NCBI RefSeq assembly: GCF_028583425.1
Contig: NC_072805.1
Span: 11,790,001-11,854,000 of the forward strand
Direction of reading: 5' to 3'
Length of the DNA stretch: 64,000 nt
From: Eublepharis macularius
Taxonomy: Eukaryota; Chordata; Lepidosauria; Squamata; Eublepharidae
In this document: one piece after another, positions 31,001 through 40,299 of the stretch
Layout: each line of letters begins with the position of its first letter
Numbering within the stretch: position 1 is the stretch's first letter
The notes under the pieces: generated by a model
Told to the model about the DNA's origin: nothing
Seen by the model: the letters and a program-made list of their open reading frames with translations, nothing else
Database searches by the model: none
Made by a program: the position numbers and the translations under genes

Positions 31001-34000
31001 TCTCCAGATTAGAGTCCTGCCGCTCTTAAGTGACTGACCCAAGGTCACCCAGCTGGCTTCAAGCCAAGGAGTGGGGAATCGAACCCGGTTCTCCAGATTA
31101 GAGTCCTGCTGCTCTTAACTACTACACCAGACTGGCTCACACCTTTGTCCACAATGGGAACTTAAAGCCGCTTACATTATTCTCCTGTCCTTCCTTTTTT
31201 CCTCCCAAGAACCCTGTAAGGTGAGCTAGGCAGAGAGGGAGTGCTGCGCCCAAGGTCACCCTGTAAGCTTCCATGGTAGAGTGGGAATTCAAACCGGGGC
31301 CTTCCACTAGTCTGACACTCGAACCACGACACCATCCTGGCTCTCACTGTTACCACACACTAGTTGCAAAATAGTAAAAAGTCCAGTCGCACCTTTAAGA
31401 ATAACCAACTTTATTGTAGCCTAAGCTTTCGAGAGCCACAGCTCTCTTCGTCAGATGCATCGTGGCTCTCGAAAGCTTAGGCTACAATAAAGTTGCATCT
31501 GACGAAGAGTGCTGTGGCTCTCGAAAGCTTATGCTACAATAAAGTTGGTTAGTCTTAAAGGTGTGACTGGATTTTTTACTATTTTGCAACTACAGACTAA
31601 CATGGCTAACTCCTCTGGATCTGCACACACTAGTTGTACCTTGGCTTAGCAGAGAACCCAGATCTCCAACCCCCTACCTGTGGTTTGCTTTTCTTTCCAC
31701 CTTGCCCTGCAGATGAACCTCAGGAAGACTTCTTGGACCTGCTGGAGCTGCTCCTTGTGCACGCACACATGCACGTGGCCTCACTGACAGCCATGGCTGA
31801 GTTCCACATCAGTCTCTCGCAAAGCGTGGTCCTGCGCTATCACTGGATAAACCCTTTTGTGCAATCCCTGAAGGAACACCTGTCCTCCTTCCACAGGTAA
31901 GAGCTCTTTGGCACTCTTGGGCTGTATCGTCCTGCACTGCCTTGCGCCTTTCCTCTCCTGGCCCAAACCCAGTTATCTGCCCTTGAGGAGTACTTCGTCA
32001 GCAAGAAGCAGACGAAGGCACTTTTCTGCCTGCGCTAAAAGAAAGCCATGCTTGCCCCCAAAATCTCAACGGGGAGCAAATGATTTAAAACTTCAGTTCC
32101 TGCCGTTGCTAAAGTAATTCTGTTTGTTCCGTTTGAGAGGACTAGGGGTGACGCGAGGCTGTAAGGAGGAGCATTGACACATTAGTGCAGTCAAGATACA
32201 TCAGTGGCTATTAGCCATGATGGCTTACTGGAACGTCCACGTTCAGTATATCGCTGCATACCGGCTGTTGCGGGGAAGCCGCAGAGGGAGGCTCTCTGTG
32301 CCTTGCATGCAGACCTCCGGCGGACAGTTTCTCAGGTGGACCTTTGTCTGAACCAAAAGGGCTGCTCTTATGGCAGGAACCTAAGAAGAGCAGAGAGATG
32401 TTCTTCCAGCCCACAGAAGCATCATCAAGCTCCCTGCAGCCCCTGGTTGCACATCTTCAGATTACACAGGTTGGACACTTGTCAGCTTACCTCAAGTTTT
32501 GATGGGAAATGTAGGCGTCCTGTTTTTACAGCTTGGCTCTCCATTGCAGCTGCAAGACCAGGATGCCTACATTTCCCATCAAAACTTGAGGGAAGCTGAC
32601 AAGTGTCCAAACTGTGTCAGGCATCACTTGTAGCTTAGCTCTCAGCCATCTCGCAGGGTTCTTCTAAGGATAAAATGGAGAAAGGGGAATCATGTATGCC
32701 TCCCCTGGGCTCCTTTGGGGAAGAGTGGGATTAAACTAGTTTGGTGTAGTGGTTAAGAGTGCGGGATTCTAATCTGGAGAACCGGATTGATTCCCCACTC
32801 TTCCACTTGTAGCCTGCTGGGTGACCTTGGGTCAGTCACAGCTTCCAGGAGCTCTCTCAGCCCCACCCACCTCACAGGATGTTTGTTGCAGGGATAATAA
32901 TAGCATACTTCATAAACTGCTCTGAGTGAGTGTTAAGTCATCCTAAAGGGCCGTATATAAATCGAATGTCATTATTATTGTAAACAAAAACGGTCATTAA
33001 ATAAATCTTGCCTGTTCTTTGAATGAAAGCAGGGGCTCTCATGAGTTCCTTGATTGGCCGTTCCAGGGGAGACTAGAAATCACGCACTGAAAGACATTAT
33101 GCATCCACACTTGTGAAGGCAACTATGCCTCCAGCATTCCAAGGATCAGCGGTCTTTTAAAAAGTAGGTTCCTAGCTGTCGTGGTTGTAGACAAATGAAA
33201 AATGGATGGGTTTCCACTTCAGATCTTAAAAGCGCTGCAACAGCTCAATTCTAACCATGTTTATGCAGAAATGCAGCCCTTACTTATTTTGTAGGCAAGA
33301 GCGCTTGGGATACCTGATCAGGTTTAACACCTTGACCCAAGTGTTTGTGGAATGTGCTGGTTGTGAAAGTGTTGCATTGTGAATGTGTTGGTTGGCCCAG
33401 GGAGGGAACCAAGTGTCTCTCTGAAGGACCTCCCGGCTCCACTGCAGAACTGCAGTTTCCGCTGCCTTTTTACATGTGGTAGTATGTCATATACAACGCC
33501 TTTCTACTATTTATACAGTATCCCAAGGCAGCTAACAATTTCTTTTACAAAATCATAGTGGAAACTTGCAGTTTCACAAACGGCAAAAATGCTGGGCGCT
33601 AATTAGCTGCTTAATCAAAGTGGCAGCAATTTTGCTTGTTTTCTAGCCAAAGCTAAACAGGATTCTCTGAAACAAGGAAGTCTTAAACAGCTCCTAGAAG
33701 CCTTGGCAAACTCAGCCTTCCGGAAAGGGGTGTGTGTGGAATTTCACAATCAAAGTGCTACAGCCAAGAAAACCCTGTTCCGTATGCTTACCCAACTCAC
33801 CTTTGTCAATGTGGACCCAAATGAAAACCTGTGATCATGTGGTCCGTGGGCATGGATGGAGGGGGTCTTTAAGACACACTGACCCTAAGCTATTTAGGAC
33901 TTTACAGCTCCTTGTAAGCATTTTGAATTGGTCTGGGAAAAAATTGGAAATAGTTTATACCAACTGCCAACTTTTTGAAAGCATGCTGCAGTAATCGAAT

Positions 34001-37000
34001 CTGGGCATCGCTTTTGGATGCTTAAGGGAGACCCAGGTTCGAATGCCCACTCTGCCATGGAAGCATGCAGGGGGGCCTTGGGACAAGAACATTTTCTCAG
34101 CCTAACCTACCTCACAGGGTTGTTGTGAGAATGAAACGAAGGAGAGGGTAATGATGTTAGCTGATTTGAGTTCCCTTTGGGTGTAAGGTCTGCTCTCTCA
34201 AGGAAAGGCAGTAGCTGCTAGACAATCAGAAAGTCTGCCTCCGTGTTCTCTGTCCTCTTTTTGCTCTTCTTCATCTTCCCAAATGAGATGGATTCTCTCC
34301 CATATTTCAGGTTCGTCTGCAGAGCAGACCAGGTGAAGATTTACACCAATGAGACCAAAACAAGGTGGGTGCATGACTCATGGACTATCTACCCCCCCAC
34401 CCCCTGAGTAGGGGGGAATGAACGACATACACTCTGCATTTTTTAAATGCCAACTCTATGGCTGTAAAGCTGCTTGCTAATACTCAAAAATACTTGTATG
34501 AGAAAGTTCTAGAGTATTTTTGTCCAAGGCACAACTAATAGCAGGGGAAACTAAAAAGCATTATAGTGACAAGCAGAGGGGTAAGAACTGGGAGGTTTGC
34601 AGAAACGTATCGAAGGCTATAGATCCAGAGGAGTCGGCCGTGTTAGTCTGTAGTAGCAAAATAGTAAAGAGTCCAGTAGAACTTTTAAGACTATCCAGTT
34701 TTATTGTAGCATAAGCTTTCGAGAGCCATAGCTCTCTTATTCGATGAAGAGAGCTGAGCTTCTCGAAAGCTTATGCTACAATAAAGTTGCATCCGATGAA
34801 GAGAGCTGTGGCTCTCGAAAGCTTATGATATAATAAAGTTGCATCCGATGAAGAGAGCTGTGGCTCTCGAAAGCTTATGATATAATAAAGTTGCATCTGA
34901 TGAAGAGAGCTGTGACTCTCGAAAGCTTATGCTACAATAAAGTTGCATCTGATGAAGAGAGCTGTGGCTCTCGAAAGCTTATGATATAATAAAGTTGGTT
35001 AGTCTTAAAGGTGCTTCTGGACTCTTTACTATTTATCTAAGGCTGGTGCTGTATCAAATAACCTGGTCAGTATCCCAAAGAGAGACCCACTCCGATTTGT
35101 CCAACCAGGTCTTTGTTAGGCAGGTTAGCCTTCTTCGGAATTCATTCCTAATCAACAAAGGTCTTACTGTGGACTTGAAGTGCTATCCTAAGCAGAGTTA
35201 CTCCAGTCTAAGCCCATTGAAATTGTTGGGCTTAGACTGAAGTAACTCTGCATTGTAAATGCGTTCTGTGTTTTATTCAATGTTCTCTTCATTTTATTAC
35301 GCATTTGTTGATATTTATAGTTCCCCGTGTGGAAGACTTTTGTCAAAACCAGTTGGGGACTTTTGTAACAGCTGTTGTCCTTGGCACCCCAGTTCTATCT
35401 TCAGCGCTTCCCTCCTTTCTGTTGGGAAGGAAGCCGCTTGTTGCCTATGGTTGATAGGCATTAAGCCTTCCAGCTCATGCCAAACTGTTTAACTGTTGTG
35501 GGGATGGAGGAAGAGGGAGAGGAGGAATCCTTTGCTACAGGTGATCAACCCTGAAACACTACCTTGACTTTCCCCACCCATCTCTTCCTGCAGGACTTTC
35601 ATTGGCTTAGAGGTCTCTTCTGGGCATTCTCAGGTTTTGGAGCTGGTGTCTGAGGTGGACAGAGTTATGGAGGAGTTCAGTCTGGCTCCATTTTACAAGG
35701 TGAAAATTATCTCGGGGGGCGTGGGCTCGTTTCTTCAGGCAGATGCTTGAGCCTGCACCAGGTTTTGGTGGTAAGGCTTCTTTATCTGTTCTGATGATGG
35801 AGGTTCTGGGATAGATAACAGGTTAATAATAATAATATGTGATTTATATACCACCCTTCAGGACAAACCCACTCAAAGTGGATTACAAAGTATGTTATTA
35901 CTATTCCCACCAACGACAAGGAAGTACAACCAACAATAATGTTTCCGTATAGGACAGTATGGTCCGTATTTATAAAGCCTTCAATGGGTAAATTCTAGTA
36001 TAATTAATTTCACATACAGATACGTAGTCCCTTACACACACATCAGGTGGAACTAGTATTTCACATAAGTATACATAGATCAAAGTGCCCCAAAACTGGA
36101 GCAAATACAGTCAAGACCCAAATGGGTAAACAGACGCCGCTCGTTCCCCTGGATGCGGGGAGAGCTCCGGCTTGAATTCCAGGCAGCCTGCGTTCCTGAA
36201 AGCTGGCTACGAGCTTCGCCAGCCCTTTGTTACTCTGCTCGTTTTGAAGCAGTTCTTCTTCCGGCCAATATTTAGTAATTTGTAAATACACGCATTCCGA
36301 ACTCCGTCTCCAATATCGTCAGTATTTCTGAGGGAGCTGTGACTGGCCCAAGGCCACCCAGCTGGCTTCAAGCGGAGGAGTGGGGAGTCGAACCCAGTTC
36401 TTCAGATAAGAGTCCTGCCACTTTCAACCACTACACCAGACTGGCTCTCAGGTTCTTTCATGGATGCCACAGCCATATTTAAACCCCATTCACACAGATT
36501 ATAATCTTGTACCATGGCCTGCCTGTTTGTCCTTACTCTTCAAGATAATAAAGCCACAGGAGCTGTGGGGTTACTTTGTTACAGCAAAAAATGTGCAGAA
36601 CCCAATAGAAGTTTTTAATATAAAATATATAAAGGTGAGCCTCTAAACCGCCCCTGAGGAAGTCCAAACAGACGAAACTTTGAGATTTGCAGCCGGCCCC
36701 GTAGTTGGGCAGAGGAGGGTTTGCCCTGTTGAGCCCCCCTGGCTTCTTGGCGTTGCCTGCAAGGTATAAAACAGATAAGCGCTTTACTACTTCATAGCAT
36801 TGTTTACTGTGGATATGTACCTTTTGAATAGTGGTCTTCCACTGTTGTTCTCGCTGCACCTACAAAAGAGAACAAAGAGAACATGGTGTCTTCATATTAC
36901 AATAATAAGTGACTGAACTTTTGGCATTTTGCAGCGTTGAGAACCCTGTCTGGCGGCCACACAGGATTTGTTCTTTGGATATGGTATTTATAGGAATAGT

Positions 37001-38216
37001 CTGTATTTATACATTTTTGCATTAACTTGTCTATTTATTTATTTATTAGAACACTTGTCACTTCAACAATATTTATTATATTCATATAAAATATATAAAA
37101 AACTTCTATTGAGTTTTTCCCCCTTCCAGTTGTGGATTTCCACCTTTCCATTCCAGTTTAATTTGGAGGCGTCTCTAGTTTTGGGTTTTAGTTTTCAATG
37201 TGCGGCAAGACTTGATGGAGATAGGCATTCATTAGGGAATGAGATGGACTGTGATGTGCTCAGATATTCTGGAATGGATGATGGAGAGTCACGCCTCTGA
37301 TTCTTGGCTTTTGGTCCTTCTGTAGAATCCTTCATTCCACCTCAGCCTTGCATGGTGTGTTGGGAACTTATCTGAAAAACTTGAAGGCCGTTGTCTCCAA
37401 GAGCTGCAGGTAACTAGTGTCTTTAGCTGTCAGTCTGGAAGTGTCTAAAGAATCTTAAGGGACAGGTTGTGCTCTGCGCACTGGTTTGTTCATAGCCTTT
37501 CTTGAGGTTTCTGACCAGCTTGTGAAAGTGCTCAGGCATCAGCTAGTACAGCCAGAGCTCCCAAGGAGTGGGTGCCACAACTCTAAAGGTTCTTCTGTGA
37601 GTCTCGTCCCTTTTAAAAGTTGGAATATGATCTCAGAGCATAGGAGTGTGTAGGAGAAGTCTCTTTTGGAGGCATGCAGAACTTAACCCGTGAAGGACTT
37701 TAAAAGTTAAAACCTTGAATTGGACCTGAAAATGAATTGGGAGCCTGTACAGACTGGACAAAATAAGGATAATTATTCTCTGGAAAAGTCAATAAAGGTA
37801 ATAAAGCTAGGAAAAGTGGAAGAAAAAGAGGAAAACCTAAAACGAGATGGCTGGACTCAGTGAAAGAAGACACGTCCTCCAGTTTGCAGGATCTGAGCAA
37901 GTCTGTTAATGATAGGACGTTTTGGAGGTCTTTCATTCATAGGGTTACCATAGGTCAGAGGTGACTTGACAGCACATCACACACACACACACACGTTCTA
38001 CACACCATTTCCATCCAGTAGTGTGTCCAAATCAACACACAGCCTCCCCCTCCCCTAAATGCTTCTGAGACAGTTTTCTTCCTAAATTGACTGGCCTCCC
38101 ATCTTTTTCAGGAGATTGTGGACAAGTTTGAGGATTCCACCTACCTTCTGCGCATCCATGTGACTGAAGTCCGCTGCAAGTCCGGCAAGAAAGTCTTCTC
38201 TTTCCCTCTACAGTAG
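27620..38216 (+). CDS. USB1: USB1, U6 snRNA 3'-end phosphodiesterase, whole coding gene
   Basis: Exons 27620-27771, 28816-28976, 31713-31896, 34311-34364, 35594-35699, 37326-37409 and 38112-38216 join in phase to 281 codons (human protein 265 as I recall). It belongs to the 2H phosphoesterase superfamily. It trims and cyclises the oligo(U) tail of U6 (and U6atac) snRNA in the nucleus, protecting U6 for splicing. Both catalytic HxS motifs are present: H136-I-S138 ([12 protein letters not shown]) and H224-L-S226 ([12 protein letters not shown]), each shifted by 16 from the human positions I recall. Also conserved are [23 protein letters not shown] and the ending KVFSFPLQ. The extra length is in the serine-, glycine- and proline-rich N-terminus of exon 1. 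The gene looks intact. It is divergent from ZNF319 and followed by MMP15, as in human. Confidence 0.95.
28816..28976 (+). CDS. USB1: USB1 exon 2
   Basis: Follows a TTGTCCTGCAG acceptor and ends at CCTT|GTAAGT. It encodes [32 protein letters not shown] and IYVP, the conserved entry into the 2H fold. Confidence 0.93.
29968..30128 (-). repeat. tRNA-derived SINE
   Basis: Minus-strand tRNA-like head: CATGGCTCGGTGGTAGAGCA. The tail (TAAGGCACCTTC) matches the family at 1547 and 60690. Confidence 0.65.
30440..31139 (-). repeat. tRNA SINE (second type) split by an L1 fragment and carrying an internal duplication
   Basis: Minus-strand head GAGCCAGTCTGGTGTAGTAG, then the AGCTGGGTGACCTTGGGTCA block and tail (GTTGTCCTGAAGGACAA). 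An L1 piece interrupts it at 30543-30872. An 89-bp segment containing the tRNA-like B-box region is present twice in tandem (30941-31029 and 31030-31118), differing at very few bases. Confidence 0.8.
30543..30872 (+). mobile_element. 5'-truncated LINE L1 fragment inside a SINE
   Basis: Encodes a short L1 ORF2 C-terminal-like piece ([17 protein letters not shown]), a G-run, an AT-rich 3' UTR and a final AATAAAAAAA tail. A 17-bp target duplication, atgttattattatcccc, flanks it at 30526-30542 and 30873-30889. Confidence 0.75.
31145..31350 (-). repeat. Sauria-type tRNA SINE
   Basis: Minus-strand order is tRNA-like head (GAGAGCCAGGATGGTGTCGT), then GGGTGACCTTGGGCGCAG and a tail with AGCGGCTTTAAGTTCCCATT. 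Moderately diverged. Confidence 0.65.
31367..31623. mobile_element. Inverted-repeat element with hammerhead-like core
   Basis: Left arm AAAGTCCAGTCGCACCTTTA and right arm TTAAAGGTGTGACTGGATTT are inverted; the right end reads AGACTAACATGGCTAACTCC. A 13-bp duplication, cacacactagttg, flanks it (31354-31366, 31624-31636). The plus strand has CTGACGA at 31499-31505, a hairpin, then GAAAGC. Confidence 0.65.
31713..31896 (+). CDS. USB1: USB1 exon 3 (first HxS motif)
   Basis: Runs from a CTTGCCCTGCAG acceptor to a CACAG|GTAAGA donor. It encodes [18 protein letters not shown] and the first catalytic motif H136-I-S138 within [15 protein letters not shown]. Confidence 0.95.
32467..32614. mobile_element. 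Foldback element, ~50-bp arms
   Basis: Left arm GGACACTTGTCAGCTTACCT, then CAAGTTTTGATGGGAAATGT, is returned in reverse complement at 32563-32614 with few differences. It is MITE-like; no clear target duplication was found. Confidence 0.65.
32735..32985 (+). repeat. tRNA SINE (second type)
   Basis: Head TTTGGTGTAGTGGTTAAGAG with the B-box-like GATTGATTCCCC, then GGGTGACCTTGGGTCAGTCA, and tail CGTATATAAATCGAATG followed by TCATTATTATTG. Confidence 0.75.
34020..34205 (+). repeat. Sauria-type tRNA SINE
   Basis: Blocks GGAGACCCAGGTTCGAATGC, CCTAACCTACCTCACAGGG and TTGTTGTGAGAATGAAACG identify the family. The head is slightly truncated. Confidence 0.7.
34311..34364 (+). CDS. USB1: USB1 exon 4
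   Basis: A 54-bp exon between CATATTTCAG and ACAAG|GTGGGT. It reads [18 protein letters not shown], matching the ANQVKIYTNQEKT region of the human protein. Confidence 0.9.
34619..35034. mobile_element. Inverted-repeat element with a 5 x 52-bp hammerhead-like array
   Basis: Starts ATAGATCCAGAGGAGTCGGC, the reverse complement of the 3' end in sister copies, and ends CTTTACTATTT. Flanks atcgaaggct and atctaaggct form a near-perfect 10-bp duplication. Between the arms, a unit of exactly 52 bp repeats five times; (C/T)GATGAAG starts at 34742, 34794, 34846, 34898 and 34950. Each unit has a GAGAGC-TGTG-GCTCTC-type hairpin followed by GAAAGCTTATG. It lies in USB1 intron 4. Confidence 0.75.
35176..35262. 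repeat. ~88-bp palindromic repeat
   Basis: CCTAAGCAGAGTTACTCCAG, TCTAAGCCCATTG and the inverted return TTAGACTGAAGTAACTCTGC. Located in USB1 intron 4. Confidence 0.65.
35594..35699 (+). CDS. USB1: USB1 exon 5
   Basis: Runs from CTTCCTGCAG to TACAAG|GTGAAA. It encodes [20 protein letters not shown], then [15 protein letters not shown], and returns the frame to phase 0. Confidence 0.92.
35825..36450 (-). repeat. tRNA SINE (second type) with a ~0.4-kb insertion
   Basis: SINE tail at 35825-35912 and SINE head at 36329-36450 (minus strand GAGAGCCAGTCTGGTGTAG). The intervening 35913-36328 is unrelated sequence of unknown type. Confidence 0.6.
36603..37111. mobile_element. Element bounded by inverted repeats with a second hammerhead-like motif
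   Basis: CAATAGAAGTTTTT at 36603-36616 is inverted at 37097-37111, with AT-rich similarity continuing inward. CTGAGGA (36654), a GTC-CAAACA-GAC hairpin and GAAAC (36674) resemble a hammerhead core, which Penelope-like elements are known to carry. No reverse transcriptase frame was seen. Confidence 0.4.
37326..37409 (+). CDS. USB1: USB1 exon 6 (second HxS motif)
   Basis: 28 codons between TTCTGTAG and CTGCAG|GTAACT. It encodes [14 protein letters not shown] with catalytic H224 and S226, then GRCLQELQ. Confidence 0.95.
37755..37995 (+). mobile_element. LINE 3' end (RTE/BovB-like or L2-like)
   Basis: Shares CTAGGAAAAGTGGAAG, GAGATGGCT and CAGGATCTGAGCAAGTCTG with the copy at 21035-21431 and ends in the same GACTTGACAGCACA-(CA)n tail. 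It is 5'-truncated and lies in USB1 intron 6. Confidence 0.65.
38112..38216 (+). CDS. USB1: USB1 exon 7, C-terminus and stop
   Basis: Follows CATCTTTTTCAG. It encodes [19 protein letters not shown], then [15 protein letters not shown] and TAG at 38214-38216. Confidence 0.93.
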   Translation, partial: EIVDKFEDSTYLLRIHVTEVRCKSGKKVFSFPLQ

Positions 38217-39053
38217 GGACATAGGAGCTTTGGCAGCCCTTCCCTCTGGACATGCTGGTCAGAAGTCGCCGCGGAGTTAAATGACATTTTCGCCTCCCCT
38301 TTGGCTCTCTAGCCTCACGCAAAGCTGCCTTTCTTTCTATTCACTCCGCACCATTTTTGCCTTTGTGGGTATTGCAGATGGTGGTGGTGACGCAAGGCCT
38401 GCTCTTGGCCCGTGTGTTTCTGAGTGACGCTGTGTTAGAAGCACCACTGGAATTGCTGAGTGGGACTGGTAGAGGTGAGAAAAGGCATTCATCGCCGGGT
38501 TGCGTTGAAAATGGTAACAGCCAGCCAAGCGGAATCCTGCGAACTTCAGGGCCTTGTTTTGGGCCGGCCGGATCCAGAGGAGGTAGGACTCCTCCAGTGC
38601 AACACTTAAGAACGCCTGCCTCTCTATTAAGGCCGAAGCGGCCTGTAAGATACATTCAGCCCCAAAGTGCCTCGAGCAACCTCTTGTTTGCCCAAAGAGC
38701 AATATAAATACGGATTTTCTCCACAGGCAATCTCAAAAGCAGGAAAGGGGTATTGGTTTTCAAGCACAAGGAATTGTCATTCTCCTAGACAGCCACAAGG
38801 GGTCAGTGTTGGCTTTCTTACTGCCTTTGCAGGGGAAACGAAACTAGCTGCCACCATTTATATACTAATTGTTTACAGCACGTGACATAAACAAGTTTAA
38901 CTCTTTTCTCTCCCCTCCTTCCTGTTAGAACTCTTTAAAACAGCATCCTTCACAGGAATCGCGGCTCAGTTTCCTGATTTTGGGAAGGTTGGTGGATAGC
39001 CAAGCAGCCAAGCCGCGTAATAGGGCCAGAGGAAGAACCAGTAGCCGTTAACT

Positions 39054-39183
39054 TGGCCGTTTCCAGACGGCTTACCTGCCCCCAGAACGTCGTGCCACGT
39101 TGCATGGAAAACGTGATATTTCGCATTTTCCCTGCAACGTGGCGTGATGTTCCAGGGGCAGGTAAGCCGTCTGGAAACGGCCC
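39054..39183. mobile_element. Foldback element with near-perfect 28-bp arms
   Basis: GGCCGTTTCCAGACGGCTTA, then CCTGCCCC at the left is matched by its exact inverse at 39155-39182. A second inner pair (CACGTTGCATGGAAAA / TTTTCCCTGCAACGTG) continues the stem. It is a compact, well-preserved MITE. Confidence 0.75.
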
Positions 39184-40293
39184 TTGTCAGAATTGGACTT
39201 ACTGCTGTTTCCTCTAATCAGGAAGGACCCCTCTTTCATGTTGCTCGTTGCTTCGAAGGGAGAGGTTCTGAGCAATGGCTGTGTCCGTCTGAGTTTGCAA
39301 ACTTTCCAGGCAGTTTTATTCTTTGCCAGTCCTTTGTCCCTTCCTTATCCAAAGTCAGTGTACTCAGTTGTGCTAAGGGGAGAGCATGAAGCTAGCTCCA
39401 CATATGTGCTTTGCAGGCCAGATTTGCCCCTTTCCAAGATGATACTTTGTACACATTTTGTGTTAATGCATTTTGTGTTATACTAACCTGCATAAACCTT
39501 GCTTGTTAATGCCGGACAAAAAGCGGAGGAAAAGAACCCCTTTAAAACCCAATGCATATTCCGGCTGCTGTAGATACTGTGGTTTGGGGCACTGCTTTCC
39601 CCTGTAATTACTCTCGCTCCCTTTCCTCTGGCACAGAGTGACTGGCATGCATCTCCCATCCATGCTCCTGTAGTGTCACCAGTGCTCCCAAACATGCAAA
39701 CCTCATTTGGGATAACAGGCTGTGACTTGACCAAGCTTGGGGTGTGTGTTCTGGAAGGGCCAAAGGGACCACAGTTCAGATTTCTCTTGGGCCAGAGTTG
39801 GTTTGGTGACAGTTCGGTATTTTTTAAAAAAAAATTCCATGGGGAGAGCCCAGCTTTTGTGGTATTGACTGGCTTGAAGGCCGTTATGAACAGAACCCTT
39901 TCCACGGCAGGTTGGGAAGGAATAGGTGCTCTTGATGAGTTGGCCTGTGAAATCTGGGCCTTGCAGAGCGGCCACCTAGAATGTGTCTCCAGTTGTCTGC
40001 CAGAGTCATTTTCTGCATGGGCACATTCCTTGCATGCACACACATGCGCACGCATGTGTGGATTGGCTCTCAGATGTGCCTGGAAAAACTACAGAAAATG
40101 GGGTGGTAGCTGCAGAAGGCTGCTTTGCACCTGGGCTCCAAAGACCAGAAATAGGGAGGTGGTTATATTGCTTGCAAAGAGACTCAACTCAAGTTGGTCA
40201 CGGGAGTGAGAAATGCTCAACAGCAACAAGCGAAGCCCTCTGTACAATGATTAGCCAATATCCCTTGTACATTTCAATTTTAAGCGTGCCGGG

Positions 40294-40299
40294 AATAAA
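40294..40299 (+). terminator. USB1: Candidate USB1 polyadenylation signal
   Basis: First AATAAA after the USB1 stop codon. Usage is not shown by sequence. Confidence 0.35.

Larger units (their letters stand above)
28977..31712 (+). other. USB1: USB1 intron 2
   Basis: 2.7 kb with no exon other than the flanking ones. It holds a tRNA SINE (29968-30128), a SINE split by L1 (30440-31139), a Sauria SINE (31145-31350) and an inverted-repeat element (31367-31623). Confidence 0.6.
31897..34310 (+). other. USB1: USB1 intron 3
   Basis: 2.4 kb. It contains a foldback element (32467-32614), a tRNA SINE (32735-32985) and a Sauria SINE (34020-34205). 33000-34000 shows nothing I recognise. Confidence 0.5.
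38217..40299 (+). other. USB1: Probable USB1 3' UTR
   Basis: No splice-linked coding sequence follows the stop. The first AATAAA after it is at 40294-40299, which would give a 2.1-kb 3' UTR. A perfect-arm foldback element lies inside (39054-39183). Confidence 0.35.

Noticed and set aside
34742-35000. CRISPR-like regular array
   Set aside because: Units are contiguous 52-bp repeats without unique spacers, in a vertebrate intron inside a transposable element.
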